Below, in pieces: positions 36,701 through 44,144 of a DNA stretch of 64,000 nt. The position numbers and the translations under genes are program-made. Each line of letters starts with the position of its first letter. Within the stretch, counting starts at the first letter, position 1. The notes under the pieces are model-generated. The model saw nothing but the letters and a program-made list of their open reading frames with translations. It was not told the origin of the DNA and did no database searches. The DNA is taken from positions 62,001 through 126,000 of the forward strand of contig CAXBPC010000013.1 in assembly GCA_963977525.1 (NCBI GenBank), written 5' to 3'. This DNA comes from Ancylomarina sp963977525 (GTDB lineage Bacteria > Bacteroidota > Bacteroidia > Bacteroidales > Marinifilaceae).

Positions 36701-38226
36701 TATCTGGAAATAGAGTTCGAGTTATCTCAAAAAAATCATTAAAGAATGCTCGTCTTAGAATAAGTGGACGAGTAGAGAATAGAGATAATATTCTTGTAAA
36801 AGCTGGTCATGGTTTGTTAAGATTAGGAATGAGTGTAAGGAACATTTCATTAGGCTATTCTGAAACAAACTCGACGACTTTACCAGGTTATTTACCACAA
36901 ACAAATTTCTTTGGAGGAGAAAGCTTTAATGGTTCAAAAGCACCAGGTTTCAATTTCTTGATTGGTAGTCAGGATAGAAACTTTGCGGCAAATGCAGCTA
37001 GTAATGGTTGGATTACTACTGATCCTACTTTGAATGCACCTTATGTGATGACACATACCGAGAATTTCACATTTAGATCTACTATTGAGCCTATTAAAGG
37101 TTTAAAAATTAATTTGAATGCCAACAGAACATATTCTAAGAATACAAATGAGTTTTACATCTATAACGAAGATGCATCAACACCAGATAAACCGACTTTT
37201 GATGCTAAGAATAAGACCTTAACTGGTAACTTCAGTATGACTTTCATGAGTATGAAATCTGCTTTCTTCAGCATTGGAAATACAGGCGATTATTCATCTA
37301 AATACTTTGATGAGTTTTTGGCAACGAGGAAATCTGAATCACTTCGTTTAGCTAAGAAACGATGGGGAGAGAACTATGAAGATTATGCTAATGTTGATGA
37401 AGAAGATAATTTAACGGGTTATTACGATGGTTATGGTCCTACTTCGCAAGAAATACTTATACCTGCTTTCCTGAAAGCTTATGGAGGTGGGGGAAGTAAG
37501 TATAATAAGTTATTCCCTAGCATTGCAAAGATGATGCCAAACTGGAGAGTAACATTTGATGGTTTATCAAAAATTCCTTTAGTTAAACGTTATTTTAAGT
37601 CGATTAATATGAATCATTCATATACGTCAACTTATAATATTGGTTCTTATAACAACGATCTGAATTATTCAGATGATGGAAATGGCTTTAGTGATAAGTT
37701 TGATTTAGTAGGTGATTACTTGCCAATCTTTGAAGCTAATTCTGTTTCAATTAACGAACAATTCAATCCTTTGATTAATATCGATATGATGTGGAAGAAT
37801 AGTTTCACCACAACATTTGAAATGAAACGTACTCGTAACTTAATTTTAAGTCTTGCTAATACACAACTGACAGAGGTTGCTTCGAGTGAGTTTATTTTTG
37901 GATTAGGTTATCGTTTTGATAATATCGGGATGATTATAGGAAAAGGATCAGGTCAGAAGAAATTCAATAGTAACTTGAATATTCGTGGTGATCTATCTAT
38001 CAGAAAGAACAATACAATTATTAGGAAGATTGTTGATGAAGTTGATCAGTTAACTTCGGGACAGAAGGTTGTGACCATTAAAATGTCAGCAGATTACGTT
38101 TTAAGTAGTCGTTTCAATCTACGTTTATACTACGATAGAATCGTTAATGAGCCTTATGTATCTCTGTCTTATTCAACTACAACAACAGAATTTGGTGTGA
38201 GTGTGCGCTTTACATTAGCTCAATAG
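30712..38226 (+). CDS. sprA: SprA/Sov, type IX secretion outer-membrane translocon
   Basis: 2504 residues, the expected giant size. It forms the ~36-strand outer-membrane barrel through which type IX secretion substrates leave the cell, and is needed for gliding in motile relatives. The start is TTG at 30712, giving a good signal peptide (KKLLQCILSFLFIFLIGLSL). Typical segments are SIKPQGAAELSFGI, a domain with AYIDDFEGTETSIDM, and a C-terminus of alternating strands ending SVRFTLAQ. No type IX C-terminal sorting domain was recognised on other proteins of the window. Confidence 0.95.
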   Translation: MKKLLQCILSFLFIFLIGLSLNDSSLKADTYFLEELQQDSTLVKSGQKIHNPKSPFIKAKKKSAKDQTLPYAFDDEDDSKLKDDKAKSPLYLKDPSNIEKTIVYDPVTGKYILKKRIGALDYRNSTAMSKKEFHEQQNQNALRDYWMERVLSDRNLSGTDQRSFLGSKVFGKLLENTAISIKPQGAAELSFGISTTKVDNPTIPEYLRKTTSFDFNEKIQMSVSGKVGDILSMEVNYNTEATFDYENQMKLEYNGGEDNIIRKVEAGNVSMPISNTLITGGQNLFGVKTEMQFGKLSVASVFSQQKGETKVVNMENGAQKNEFEISADQYEANRHFFLSKYFYDNYDQALAKLAFVNSAVTINKIEVWITNKNSNFEDSRNFIGFVDIGENQANIHNTALFSQTEAGVYPSNTRNNVYDQMTTTYGNIRDINQVTNTLSPLAPGFTAGKDYEKVENARLLNESEYTLNRRLGYISLNQSLNADEVVAVAYQYTANGEVFQVGELIGTSVSAPQSLFLKLIKGTNLNPTLPTWELMMKNIYNIGAYQVNSEDFRLDVLYQNDQAGSQLNYIDTDGSGKNEILLNLLNLDNLNSQLDPSPDGMFDFIEGLTIYSNKGRIIFPSKEPFGSYLRSKITNNALADKYAFDELYTKTQNDAQQIAEKNKYALKGSYKSIGGSEISLNALNVQPGSVDVKAGGIKLIENIDYTVDYTLGRVKIINQALLEAGTPISISSESNSLFNIQTKTLVGVQMDYQFNNDFNLGATVMYLSEQPLTQKVNIGDEPISNTILGLNGSYRTESMFLTNLVDKLPFIETKEPSQISVEGEFAQLMPGHNKAIGSSGTAYIDDFEGTETSIDMNNYNAWVLASTPQNHPEFPEGNLNNDLAYGYNRAKLAWYVIDPLFNRNTSTTPSHIRSDKEQLSNHYVREVYEEEIWPNKETASGVPTNISVLNLAYYPDEKGPYNYEVDGQANVSAGMNTDGTLKNPETRWGGIMRKIETNDFEAANIAYVEFWMMDPFVYDQTHNGGDIVINLGNISEDVLKDSRKGFENGLPISSNIILVDSTAWGRVPLVQSLVNAFDNDNQSRKFQDVGMDGLSTEDEITFFDKYILDIQNSASLGAGSKAYSDAISDPSSDNFHYFRGSEYDADEVSILERYKDFNGPDGNSPTADLSNESYPTSATTLPDVEDINHDNTLSETESYYEYKIHLEPNEMNVGQNFIVNKVESTVDLANGTKGTVNWFQFKVPVEEYDGKLGNINDFTSIRFMRMMMKNFEEEVVLRFASLDLIRDDWRKYDQTLRPDLTPSSEDTRFEISAVNIEENAEKEPINYVLPPGIDRVVDPSNPQLLQLNEQAIQLKVTDMEEGDAKAAYKTLNMDIRKYGTLKMDVHAEQIDDLNLEDDDLRVFIRMGSDYQNNYYEYEIPLKLTPHGRYTNENLDDRLIVWPDANRFDFKLKLFSGIKQMRNNEMRQAGSSTDLLTVFSRNVNELDRNAESVAENNKISIKGNPNLANVRTVMVGVRYPQEGNANDGERRAIEVWLNELRLTDFDEDGGWAANLRVTTKLADLGTLTWAGSRMTDGFGGIEDGVNNRNKEDIFQYDFSASLELGKFFPENSGVRIPMYYAISEETSNPEYNPLDPDITLDVALDQAANKKERDSIKHIAQDYTKRKSFNLTNVRIEKQDGKAKLLDIANLSATYSFNETYSRNVNEVRDLEKNYRGVLNYTYSSRPKNYSPFKKSKSLKSPYLRLLRDFNFYLMPTQVSVRSDIQRYYREIETRNVEQPDLLITPTYDKNFNWYRYYDLKYNLTKNLKFDFSATNTSRIDEPDGIVDKDRDRDVYKIWKDSIWNNLMDGGRNVQYHHNFNVTYKVPINKIPFLNWTSLTTRYTGSYDWNAGAILEDKALDHGNTVRNSNNIQLNGQLNMVNLYNKSKFLKRINQKYSGSRRYKTRSKKFEKVTYEGEVDELKANVGKSVYHKLGTKDILVKVYDLEGKEVRVEYRALSGNRVRVISKKSLKNARLRISGRVENRDNILVKAGHGLLRLGMSVRNISLGYSETNSTTLPGYLPQTNFFGGESFNGSKAPGFNFLIGSQDRNFAANAASNGWITTDPTLNAPYVMTHTENFTFRSTIEPIKGLKINLNANRTYSKNTNEFYIYNEDASTPDKPTFDAKNKTLTGNFSMTFMSMKSAFFSIGNTGDYSSKYFDEFLATRKSESLRLAKKRWGENYEDYANVDEEDNLTGYYDGYGPTSQEILIPAFLKAYGGGGSKYNKLFPSIAKMMPNWRVTFDGLSKIPLVKRYFKSINMNHSYTSTYNIGSYNNDLNYSDDGNGFSDKFDLVGDYLPIFEANSVSINEQFNPLINIDMMWKNSFTTTFEMKRTRNLILSLANTQLTEVASSEFIFGLGYRFDNIGMIIGKGSGQKKFNSNLNIRGDLSIRKNNTIIRKIVDEVDQLTSGQKVVTIKMSADYVLSSRFNLRLYYDRIVNEPYVSLSYSTTTTEFGVSVRFTLAQ

Positions 38227-38272
38227 ACTTATGTCCAATAACATAAACGAAAGCTTATTTTGAAATAAGAGT

Positions 38273-38305
38273 TTGGTTAATAATTGGAAAAATAATGTAA
38301 ATTTG
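38273..38305 (+). promoter_or_regulatory. Possible gcvH promoter
   Basis: TTG (38273-38275) and TAAATTTG (38298-38305, exact TAnnTTTG) are 22 bases apart, slightly longer than usual. The start codon is 38 bases downstream. If used, gcvH is transcribed apart from sprA. Confidence 0.4.
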
Positions 38306-38342
38306 GGGCAAAATAAAGTACTAGACTTAAACAAGAATTATC

Positions 38343-38717
38343 ATGAACGTACCTGAAAATTTAAAGTTTACAAAAGATCACGAATGGATTCGTGTTGAAG
38401 GTGATGCAGCCTTTATTGGTGTTACTGATTTTGCTCAAGGAGAATTAGGAGATATCGTTTTTATCGAAGTTGAAACTGAAGGTGAGACTTTAGATAGAGA
38501 AGAAGTTTTTGGAACTATTGAAGCTGTAAAAACTGTTTCCGATATGTTCATGCCATTGAGTGGTGAAGTATTGGAATTCAACGAGAAGTTGGAAGATGCT
38601 CCAGAACTTATAAACTCTGATCCTTATGGTGATGGTTGGATCATTAAAGTAAATGTTGCAGAGGTTTCAGAACTTGAAGATCTTTTAACTGCTGAGCAGT
38701 ACAAGGAATTACTTTAA
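38343..38717 (+). CDS. gcvH: Glycine cleavage system H protein
   Basis: 124 residues. The lipoyl-lysine site is Lys63 in FGTIEAVKTVSDMFMP, followed by the usual LSGEVLEFNEKL and DPYGDGWI. It shuttles the aminomethyl group between GcvP, GcvT and the L protein. None of those partner genes is nearby; gcvH next to sprA is a common Bacteroidota arrangement. Confidence 0.96.
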   Translation: MNVPENLKFTKDHEWIRVEGDAAFIGVTDFAQGELGDIVFIEVETEGETLDREEVFGTIEAVKTVSDMFMPLSGEVLEFNEKLEDAPELINSDPYGDGWIIKVNVAEVSELEDLLTAEQYKELL

Positions 38718-38736
38718 TAGTTTCCTGACAATATAT

Positions 38737-38764
38737 AAAGCTCCGATTTATCGGGGCTTTTTTT
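38737..38764 (+). terminator. Terminator after gcvH
   Basis: AAAGCTCCGA / TCGGGGCTTT (one G-T pair), four-base loop, then T run. Confidence 0.8.
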
Positions 38765-38938
38765 ATGCCCCTATTTCTTCTGTCTGAGCATTAATTATCA
38801 ACATTGGGTTATATGCTTCAGGTTTCAATAGTAATGCTCTTATAATAGCTAATTCTAATGTTATAAAGATATCTAATAGCATTAGATTCGAAACTAAAGA
38901 TACAATCTGATAATTCTAGTAGTTTTGTAATAGGAATC

Positions 38939-38978
38939 AAAAAAAGAGAGGCTGTTTCATTTGAAACAGCCTCTCTTT
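38939..38978 (-). terminator. Terminator of the rimP-nusA-infB operon
   Basis: Perfect 17-bp inverted repeat (AAAGAGAGGCTGTTTCA and its complement) with a two-base loop, 21 bases after the infB stop, T tail on the minus strand. Confidence 0.85.
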
Positions 38979-38998
38979 ATAAAATATGTTTTGAGCTA

Positions 38999-41900
38999 TT
39001 ATTTAAGCTTCTTAGCAACTTCTACTTCTTCAAAAGCTTCTACCATGTCACCAATCTTAATGTCGTTGAATTTATCGATATTCAAACCACACTCATAACC
39101 TTTAGCAACTTCCTTAGCATCGTCTTTGAATCGTTTCAATGAACCAAGTAATCCAGAGTAAATTACAATACCCTCACGAATTAATCGGATCTTAGAACTA
39201 CGCTTAATCTTACCATCACGAACAATACAACCTGCAATCGTACCAACTTTAGTAATTTCGAAAGTTTCGGTTACTTCAACAGTAGCGGTAATTTCTTCCT
39301 TAATTTCAGGAGAAAGCATACCTTCCATTGCTGATTTCAATTCTTCGATAGCATCGTATATGATTGAGTACAATCTGATATCGATTTCCTCTTTCTCTGC
39401 AATCTTTCTAGCTCCAATTGATGGTCTAACTTGGAAACCAACAATAATCGCATTCGATGCAGTAGCAAGCATTACATCAGACTCAGAAATTTGTCCAACA
39501 GCCTTATGAATCACGTTCACCTGAATTTCTTCAGTAGATAACTTGATTAATGAATCAGAAAGTGCCTCGATAGAACCATCCACGTCACCTTTAACAATCA
39601 CGTTAAGCTCCTGGAAGTTTCCAATTGCAATACGACGACCGATTTCAGCAAGAGTGATATGTTTCTGAGTTCTCAGACCCTGCTCACGTTGTAATTGCTC
39701 ACGCTTGTTAGCAATTCCACGTGCTTCTTTTTCACTTTCCATCACGTTGAAGTTGTCACCTGCTTGAGGAGCTCCGTTCAAACCTAGAATTAAAGCTGGT
39801 TCAGAAGGACCAACAGAATCAATTTTCTGACCACGCTCGTTAAACATAGCCTTAACGTGACCTGTATAACTACCCGCTAGTAGAATATCACCAACTGTTA
39901 GAGTTCCTGCTTGAACCAATAAAGTTGTAACGTAACCTCTACCTTTATCTAGTGATGATTCAATTACTGAACCAATAGCACGTTTCTTTGGATTTGCTCT
40001 CAATTCGAGCATCTCAGCTTCAAGCAATACTTTTTCAAGTAATTCTTCGATGTTAACACCGTTTTTAGCTGAAATTTCTTGACACTGATACTTACCACCC
40101 CAGTCTTCAACCAGGTAGTTCATATTAGCAAGTTCACTTTTAATTCTTTCTGGATCTGCACCATCTTTGTCGATTTTATTAATCGCAAATACGATAGGTA
40201 CACCAGCAGCACTGGCGTGATTGATTGCTTCAATTGTTTGTGGCATCACGTTATCATCAGCAGCTACAATAATAATAGCAATATCGGTTACTTGAGCACC
40301 ACGAGCACGCATCGCCGTAAAGGCTTCGTGACCTGGAGTATCAAGGAAAGAAACACGTCTTCCATCATCAAGTTTTACGTTGTAAGCACCAATATGCTGA
40401 GTAATACCCCCTGCTTCACCTTCAATTACGTTCGCATGACGCACGTAGTCAAGTAATGATGTTTTACCGTGGTCAACGTGACCCATTACAGTAACAATTG
40501 GAGGACGAGAAATTAAGTCTTCTTCCTTATCTACTTCTTCTTCAATTGATTCTTGAATTTCAATACTTACGAATTCAGCTTCAAAACCAAACTCATCAGC
40601 AACTACCGAAATTGTCTCAGCATCTAATCGTTGATTGATTGATACAAAAAGACCAAGTCCCATACAAGTCCCAATAATTTGAGTTGCGGTAACTTCCATC
40701 ATTGAAGCTAATTCACTTACTGTAACGAATTCAGTAAGTTTAATTATATTTTTCTCAGCTTCTTTTTTATCAATAATTTCTTGCTGCTTTACGCTTACCT
40801 GGTCGCGTTTGTCACGACGGTGCTTCGAACCTTTTGATTTTCCACCCTTAGATGTCAATCTAGCCAAAGTATCTTTAATTTGCTTCTGAACATCTTCTTC
40901 AGTAACCTCTCTTTTGACAGGTGCCTTTCTCTTCAGCTTAGTAAATTTCGAGTCTCCTCTAGGTGGTCTTCCACTTGTACTACCTGTGGCAGCAGCTCTC
41001 GCAGCGCCTGCACCTGTACCTCTAGGACGATTAGTTCCTTTTTGAGCAGCAACATTTACTTTCTCGCCATCCTTCTTAATACGCTTACGTTTCTTGCGCT
41101 GATTTTTGGCTTTATCTTTATCAGCCTGAGATGTTTTCTTCTCAACTGGAAGTTCAATTTTTCCAAGAACTTTAGGACCAGTTAATTTTAGAGTCGATGA
41201 TTTGAAAATCTCTTCTTCTTTCTTCACAGGCTTAGAATCAGAATCAGAAGTTGGAGCTACAGATGGTGTTGCTGCAGGAGTTGGTTTTGAATCAACAACA
41301 GGTTTTGTAGCTGGAGGAGTAACAGTTTTTTGTTTCCCCTTTCTTTCAACATCTTTTTCTGCTTTAGTTTTCTTAGCAGGACGAGTTCTTTGATTCATTG
41401 CATTCAAATCAATTTTCCCGATGACTTTAAATTCGTCTTTTTTGTCAGAAGATTTTGCTTCAGACTTTGCTTCCTCTTTTTTAGGCGATTCCATTTTAAC
41501 AGATTGTTCTTCGGCACTAGCTTCCGAAGGTTGTTTAGTTTTTTCTTTAGATTCAGCCTTAGGTGTTGCAACTTTGTCTTTAGATACAGGAGCCTTTTCT
41601 TTCTTCACAGTCTCTTTCTCAACTTTTGGCTCTTTTACCTTTGCTTCTTCTTTCTTTCTAGGTTTTGATACAGCTTCTAAATCGATTTTGCCAACGACTT
41701 TTACAGTGCTCTTTGGCTTTTCTTCTTTAGCTATTTCTTCAGTTTTTTCTTCCACTACAGGTTCTGAACCTTCTAGATATACAGGTTCCTTCTTCTCTCG
41801 TGTGCTCTTCAGATTTACTTTCTCGGATTCCTTCTTCAGATTTAAATCTGAACTATATTCTTTTGCAAGAATATCATAAGCCTCACCGGACACTTTATTA

Positions 41901-42019
41901 TTAGGATTTGAATCCATTTCAATCCCTTTTTTATTTAAGAATTCCACGATAGTAGTAATACCCACGTTGAATTCTCGAGCTAGTTTACTAAGTCTTATAT
42001 TGTTATTGACTTTTGTCAT
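38999..42019 (-). CDS. infB: Translation initiation factor IF-2
   Basis: 1006 residues. The GTPase core has GHVDHGKT (513-520), DTPGH (560-564) and NKID (614-617), followed by the domains that bind initiator fMet-tRNA. A small N-terminal helical domain opens the protein (IRLSKLAREFNVG). Residues ~60-400 are a low-complexity Lys/Glu/Pro-rich linker in which KV(V/I/L)GKI(D/E)L occurs three times (107-114, 198-205, 283-290). It is the last gene of the rimP-nusA-infB operon, 62 bases after nusA. Confidence 0.97.
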   Translation of the reverse strand: MTKVNNNIRLSKLAREFNVGITTIVEFLNKKGIEMDSNPNNKVSGEAYDILAKEYSSDLNLKKESEKVNLKSTREKKEPVYLEGSEPVVEEKTEEIAKEEKPKSTVKVVGKIDLEAVSKPRKKEEAKVKEPKVEKETVKKEKAPVSKDKVATPKAESKEKTKQPSEASAEEQSVKMESPKKEEAKSEAKSSDKKDEFKVIGKIDLNAMNQRTRPAKKTKAEKDVERKGKQKTVTPPATKPVVDSKPTPAATPSVAPTSDSDSKPVKKEEEIFKSSTLKLTGPKVLGKIELPVEKKTSQADKDKAKNQRKKRKRIKKDGEKVNVAAQKGTNRPRGTGAGAARAAATGSTSGRPPRGDSKFTKLKRKAPVKREVTEEDVQKQIKDTLARLTSKGGKSKGSKHRRDKRDQVSVKQQEIIDKKEAEKNIIKLTEFVTVSELASMMEVTATQIIGTCMGLGLFVSINQRLDAETISVVADEFGFEAEFVSIEIQESIEEEVDKEEDLISRPPIVTVMGHVDHGKTSLLDYVRHANVIEGEAGGITQHIGAYNVKLDDGRRVSFLDTPGHEAFTAMRARGAQVTDIAIIIVAADDNVMPQTIEAINHASAAGVPIVFAINKIDKDGADPERIKSELANMNYLVEDWGGKYQCQEISAKNGVNIEELLEKVLLEAEMLELRANPKKRAIGSVIESSLDKGRGYVTTLLVQAGTLTVGDILLAGSYTGHVKAMFNERGQKIDSVGPSEPALILGLNGAPQAGDNFNVMESEKEARGIANKREQLQREQGLRTQKHITLAEIGRRIAIGNFQELNVIVKGDVDGSIEALSDSLIKLSTEEIQVNVIHKAVGQISESDVMLATASNAIIVGFQVRPSIGARKIAEKEEIDIRLYSIIYDAIEELKSAMEGMLSPEIKEEITATVEVTETFEITKVGTIAGCIVRDGKIKRSSKIRLIREGIVIYSGLLGSLKRFKDDAKEVAKGYECGLNIDKFNDIKIGDMVEAFEEVEVAKKLK

Positions 42020-42081
42020 ATTCTGAAGTTAACTGTTAAATGTCTGTATCTTAAACTAAAAATATTGAGGATTAAACATGA

Positions 42082-43320
42082 TTATTCAAATTCTGAATTC
42101 AAGATATTTAAAACTTCTTCAATAGTCTCTATTTCAAGATCTGTTCTCTTTTCTAATTCCTCTGCTGTAAGTTCCAACACAGAACGGGCAGTGTCGCAAC
42201 CTATTTTCTTAAACTCGTCGATGATCCAAGCCTCAATCTCATCACTAAATTCTGATAAGTTTACATCTTCATCACCTTCAACTTCGTTTGCTACTTTCTC
42301 ACGATATACGTCGATTTCGTATCCAGTAAGTTGACCAGCAAGTTTAATATTTAAACCACCTTTACCAATAGCCAATGATACTTCTTCTGGATTCAAGTAT
42401 ACCTCAGCTCTGCTTGTTTCATCGTTAATTTTAACCGAGTTTACTTTAGCTGGGTTAAGTGCACGTGAAATAAACAATGATGTGTTTTCGGTATAATTAA
42501 TAACGTCGATGTTCTCGTTTTTCAATTCACGAACGATACCGTGAATTCTCGATCCTTTCATACCAACACAAGCTCCAACAGGATCAATACGCTCATCGTA
42601 AGATTCAACTGCAACTTTTGCTCTCTCTCCAGGAGTACGAACGATATTTTTGATGACAATCAAACCATCGAAAATCTCAGGAACCTCAAGTTCAAATAAA
42701 CGCTCAAGGAATACAGTAGATGTTCTAGATATAATAATAAGAGGACTATTGTTCTTTACTTCAACACGAACAACAACAGCTCTTATAGATTCACCTTTAC
42801 GGAAGTAATCTGAAGGGATCTGCTCCTCTTTAGGCATGATTAACTCATTACCATCATCATCGATAACAAGAATTTCTTTCTTCCATATTTGATAAACCTC
42901 ACCAGTAATAATTTCACCGATACGTTCTTTGTAAATATTGAAAATATTATCTTTCTCAAGCTCCATAATACGAGCTGATAGGTTTTGGCGAAGCGTTAGA
43001 ATTGAACGACGTCCAAAATCTAAAAATTTAACTTCATCTGTTACCTCTTCACCAAGCTCATAGTCTTCGTCAATTTTCTTCGCTTCCAATAATGAAATCT
43101 GAAGATTAGCATCTTCTACCTCTCCATCTTTAACGACTTCGCGATTTCTCCAAATCTCCAAGTCACCCTTGTCTGGGTTGATGATGATGTCAAAGTTTTC
43201 ATCGGTACCGTAATTCTTCAATAAAAGGTTTCGGAATACATCTTCCAAAACACTCATCATTGTAGCACGATCGATGTTTTTTAACTCTTTAAATTCTGAA
43301 AAAGTTTCAATAAGATTCAT
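42082..43320 (-). CDS. nusA: Transcription termination/antitermination factor NusA
   Basis: 412 residues: N-terminal RNA-polymerase-binding domain, an S1 domain (GEIITGEVYQIWKKEILVID), and KH domains (DPVGACVGMKGSRIHGIVRE; EVSLAIGKGGLNIKLAGQLTG). It ends in an acidic tail and lacks the two acidic repeats of the enterobacterial protein, as is normal in this phylum. Located 20 bases after rimP and upstream of infB. Confidence 0.96.
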   Translation of the reverse strand: MNLIETFSEFKELKNIDRATMMSVLEDVFRNLLLKNYGTDENFDIIINPDKGDLEIWRNREVVKDGEVEDANLQISLLEAKKIDEDYELGEEVTDEVKFLDFGRRSILTLRQNLSARIMELEKDNIFNIYKERIGEIITGEVYQIWKKEILVIDDDGNELIMPKEEQIPSDYFRKGESIRAVVVRVEVKNNSPLIIISRTSTVFLERLFELEVPEIFDGLIVIKNIVRTPGERAKVAVESYDERIDPVGACVGMKGSRIHGIVRELKNENIDVINYTENTSLFISRALNPAKVNSVKINDETSRAEVYLNPEEVSLAIGKGGLNIKLAGQLTGYEIDVYREKVANEVEGDEDVNLSEFSDEIEAWIIDEFKKIGCDTARSVLELTAEELEKRTDLEIETIEEVLNILNSEFE

Positions 43321-43340
43321 ATGACTCAGCGATTCACTTG

Positions 43341-43805
43341 TTAAAAAGTAATTATATCTTTTGTTGATTTAATTTGATCAAAGTTAAAGGATAGCGTATT
43401 TGTAATCAATTGCTTCTTTTTCTTTCCATCTACTTTGACTAATTCCTCAACTTCTATTTCAATTTCGTTTTCACCAACAACTAATAGTTTGCCGATTACT
43501 TTGTTGCCTTCTGTTGTAAGGACTTCAACATCTTTCCCTACATTTTTATGGTATTGTTGTACTACTTGAAAAGTTTGTCCAATTCCTGCTGAAGATACTG
43601 ATAGTTCATAATCTTCAACGTCTCTATCTAATTGACCATCAATAGCACGACTCAATTCGATACATTTAATGATTGGAACACCAGCAAAACTGTCAATCAT
43701 CACAGAAATTGTATTGTTAGAAGAAACCTTAGTTTCTACTAAATAAAGATCGCTATTTTCGATCTCTTTTTCAATAATTCCCTGTATTGTTTTTTTGTCA
43801 ATCAT
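43341..43805 (-). CDS. rimP: Ribosome maturation factor RimP
   Basis: 154 residues. Two-domain fold: LYLVETKVSSNNTISVMID in the first part, CIELSRAIDGQLD and YELSVSSAGIGQTFQ in the middle (family SSPG block read here as SSAG), and an SH3-like C-terminus. Assists 30S assembly. First gene of the operon with nusA and infB. Confidence 0.93.
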   Translation of the reverse strand: MIDKKTIQGIIEKEIENSDLYLVETKVSSNNTISVMIDSFAGVPIIKCIELSRAIDGQLDRDVEDYELSVSSAGIGQTFQVVQQYHKNVGKDVEVLTTEGNKVIGKLLVVGENEIEIEVEELVKVDGKKKKQLITNTLSFNFDQIKSTKDIITF

Positions 43806-43827
43806 AAACGAGTTGCTTTCAATAAAA

Positions 43828-43849
43828 TAGGGGACTTTCTTGTCCCCTA
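43828..43849 (-). promoter_or_regulatory. Leader hairpin of the rimP operon
   Basis: Perfect 8-bp GC-rich stem TAGGGGAC / GTCCCCTA with a 6-base loop, 23 bases before the rimP ATG. No T run follows on the minus strand, so it is not a plain terminator; it could protect the mRNA 5' end or regulate rimP translation. Confidence 0.5.
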
Positions 43850-43878
43850 AAGCACGTGTAAAATGTTACTTTTCGCTG

Positions 43879-43909
43879 CGAAATTAGATATATTTGTTTT
43901 AATATGCAA
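43879..43909 (-). promoter_or_regulatory. Promoter of the rimP-nusA-infB operon
   Basis: On the minus strand TTG (43909-43907), 20 bases, then TAATTTCG (43886-43879; one change from TAnnTTTG). The spacing fits the Bacteroidota -33/-7 promoter, and the transcript would start just ahead of the leader hairpin. Confidence 0.5.
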
Positions 43910-44144
43910 ATGAGTGCTGTCTAAATTATTGTTTTCTAATCGTTAATGAGTTTTTTTAAGCTGAATTAAAGTGTTTTGAGTTCATTTGAGACAGCTTGTG
44001 GCTCTTTTTGTTACATTTGCTTAAGAGTGATTGAAATGTGCTTGTATTGCTTAATTATAGTGAAATAATGAGGTTGGTTGTGAGGGGTTGAGAATAATTT
44101 TTATTCAAATTTAAGCCATTTGATAGAATTTAAACTTTATAGAA
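43910..44144 (+). other. Upstream region of the HD hydrolase gene
   Basis: Contains TACATTTG at 44012-44019, an exact TAnnTTTG -7 element, with a TTG 23 bases ahead of it. It implies a leader of ~120 bases. Nothing else recognised. Confidence 0.35.

Noticed and set aside
41202..41879. Several plus-strand frames of 60-150 codons
   Set aside because: Antisense to the low-complexity Lys/Glu linker of infB, giving Ser/Phe-rich shadow translations.
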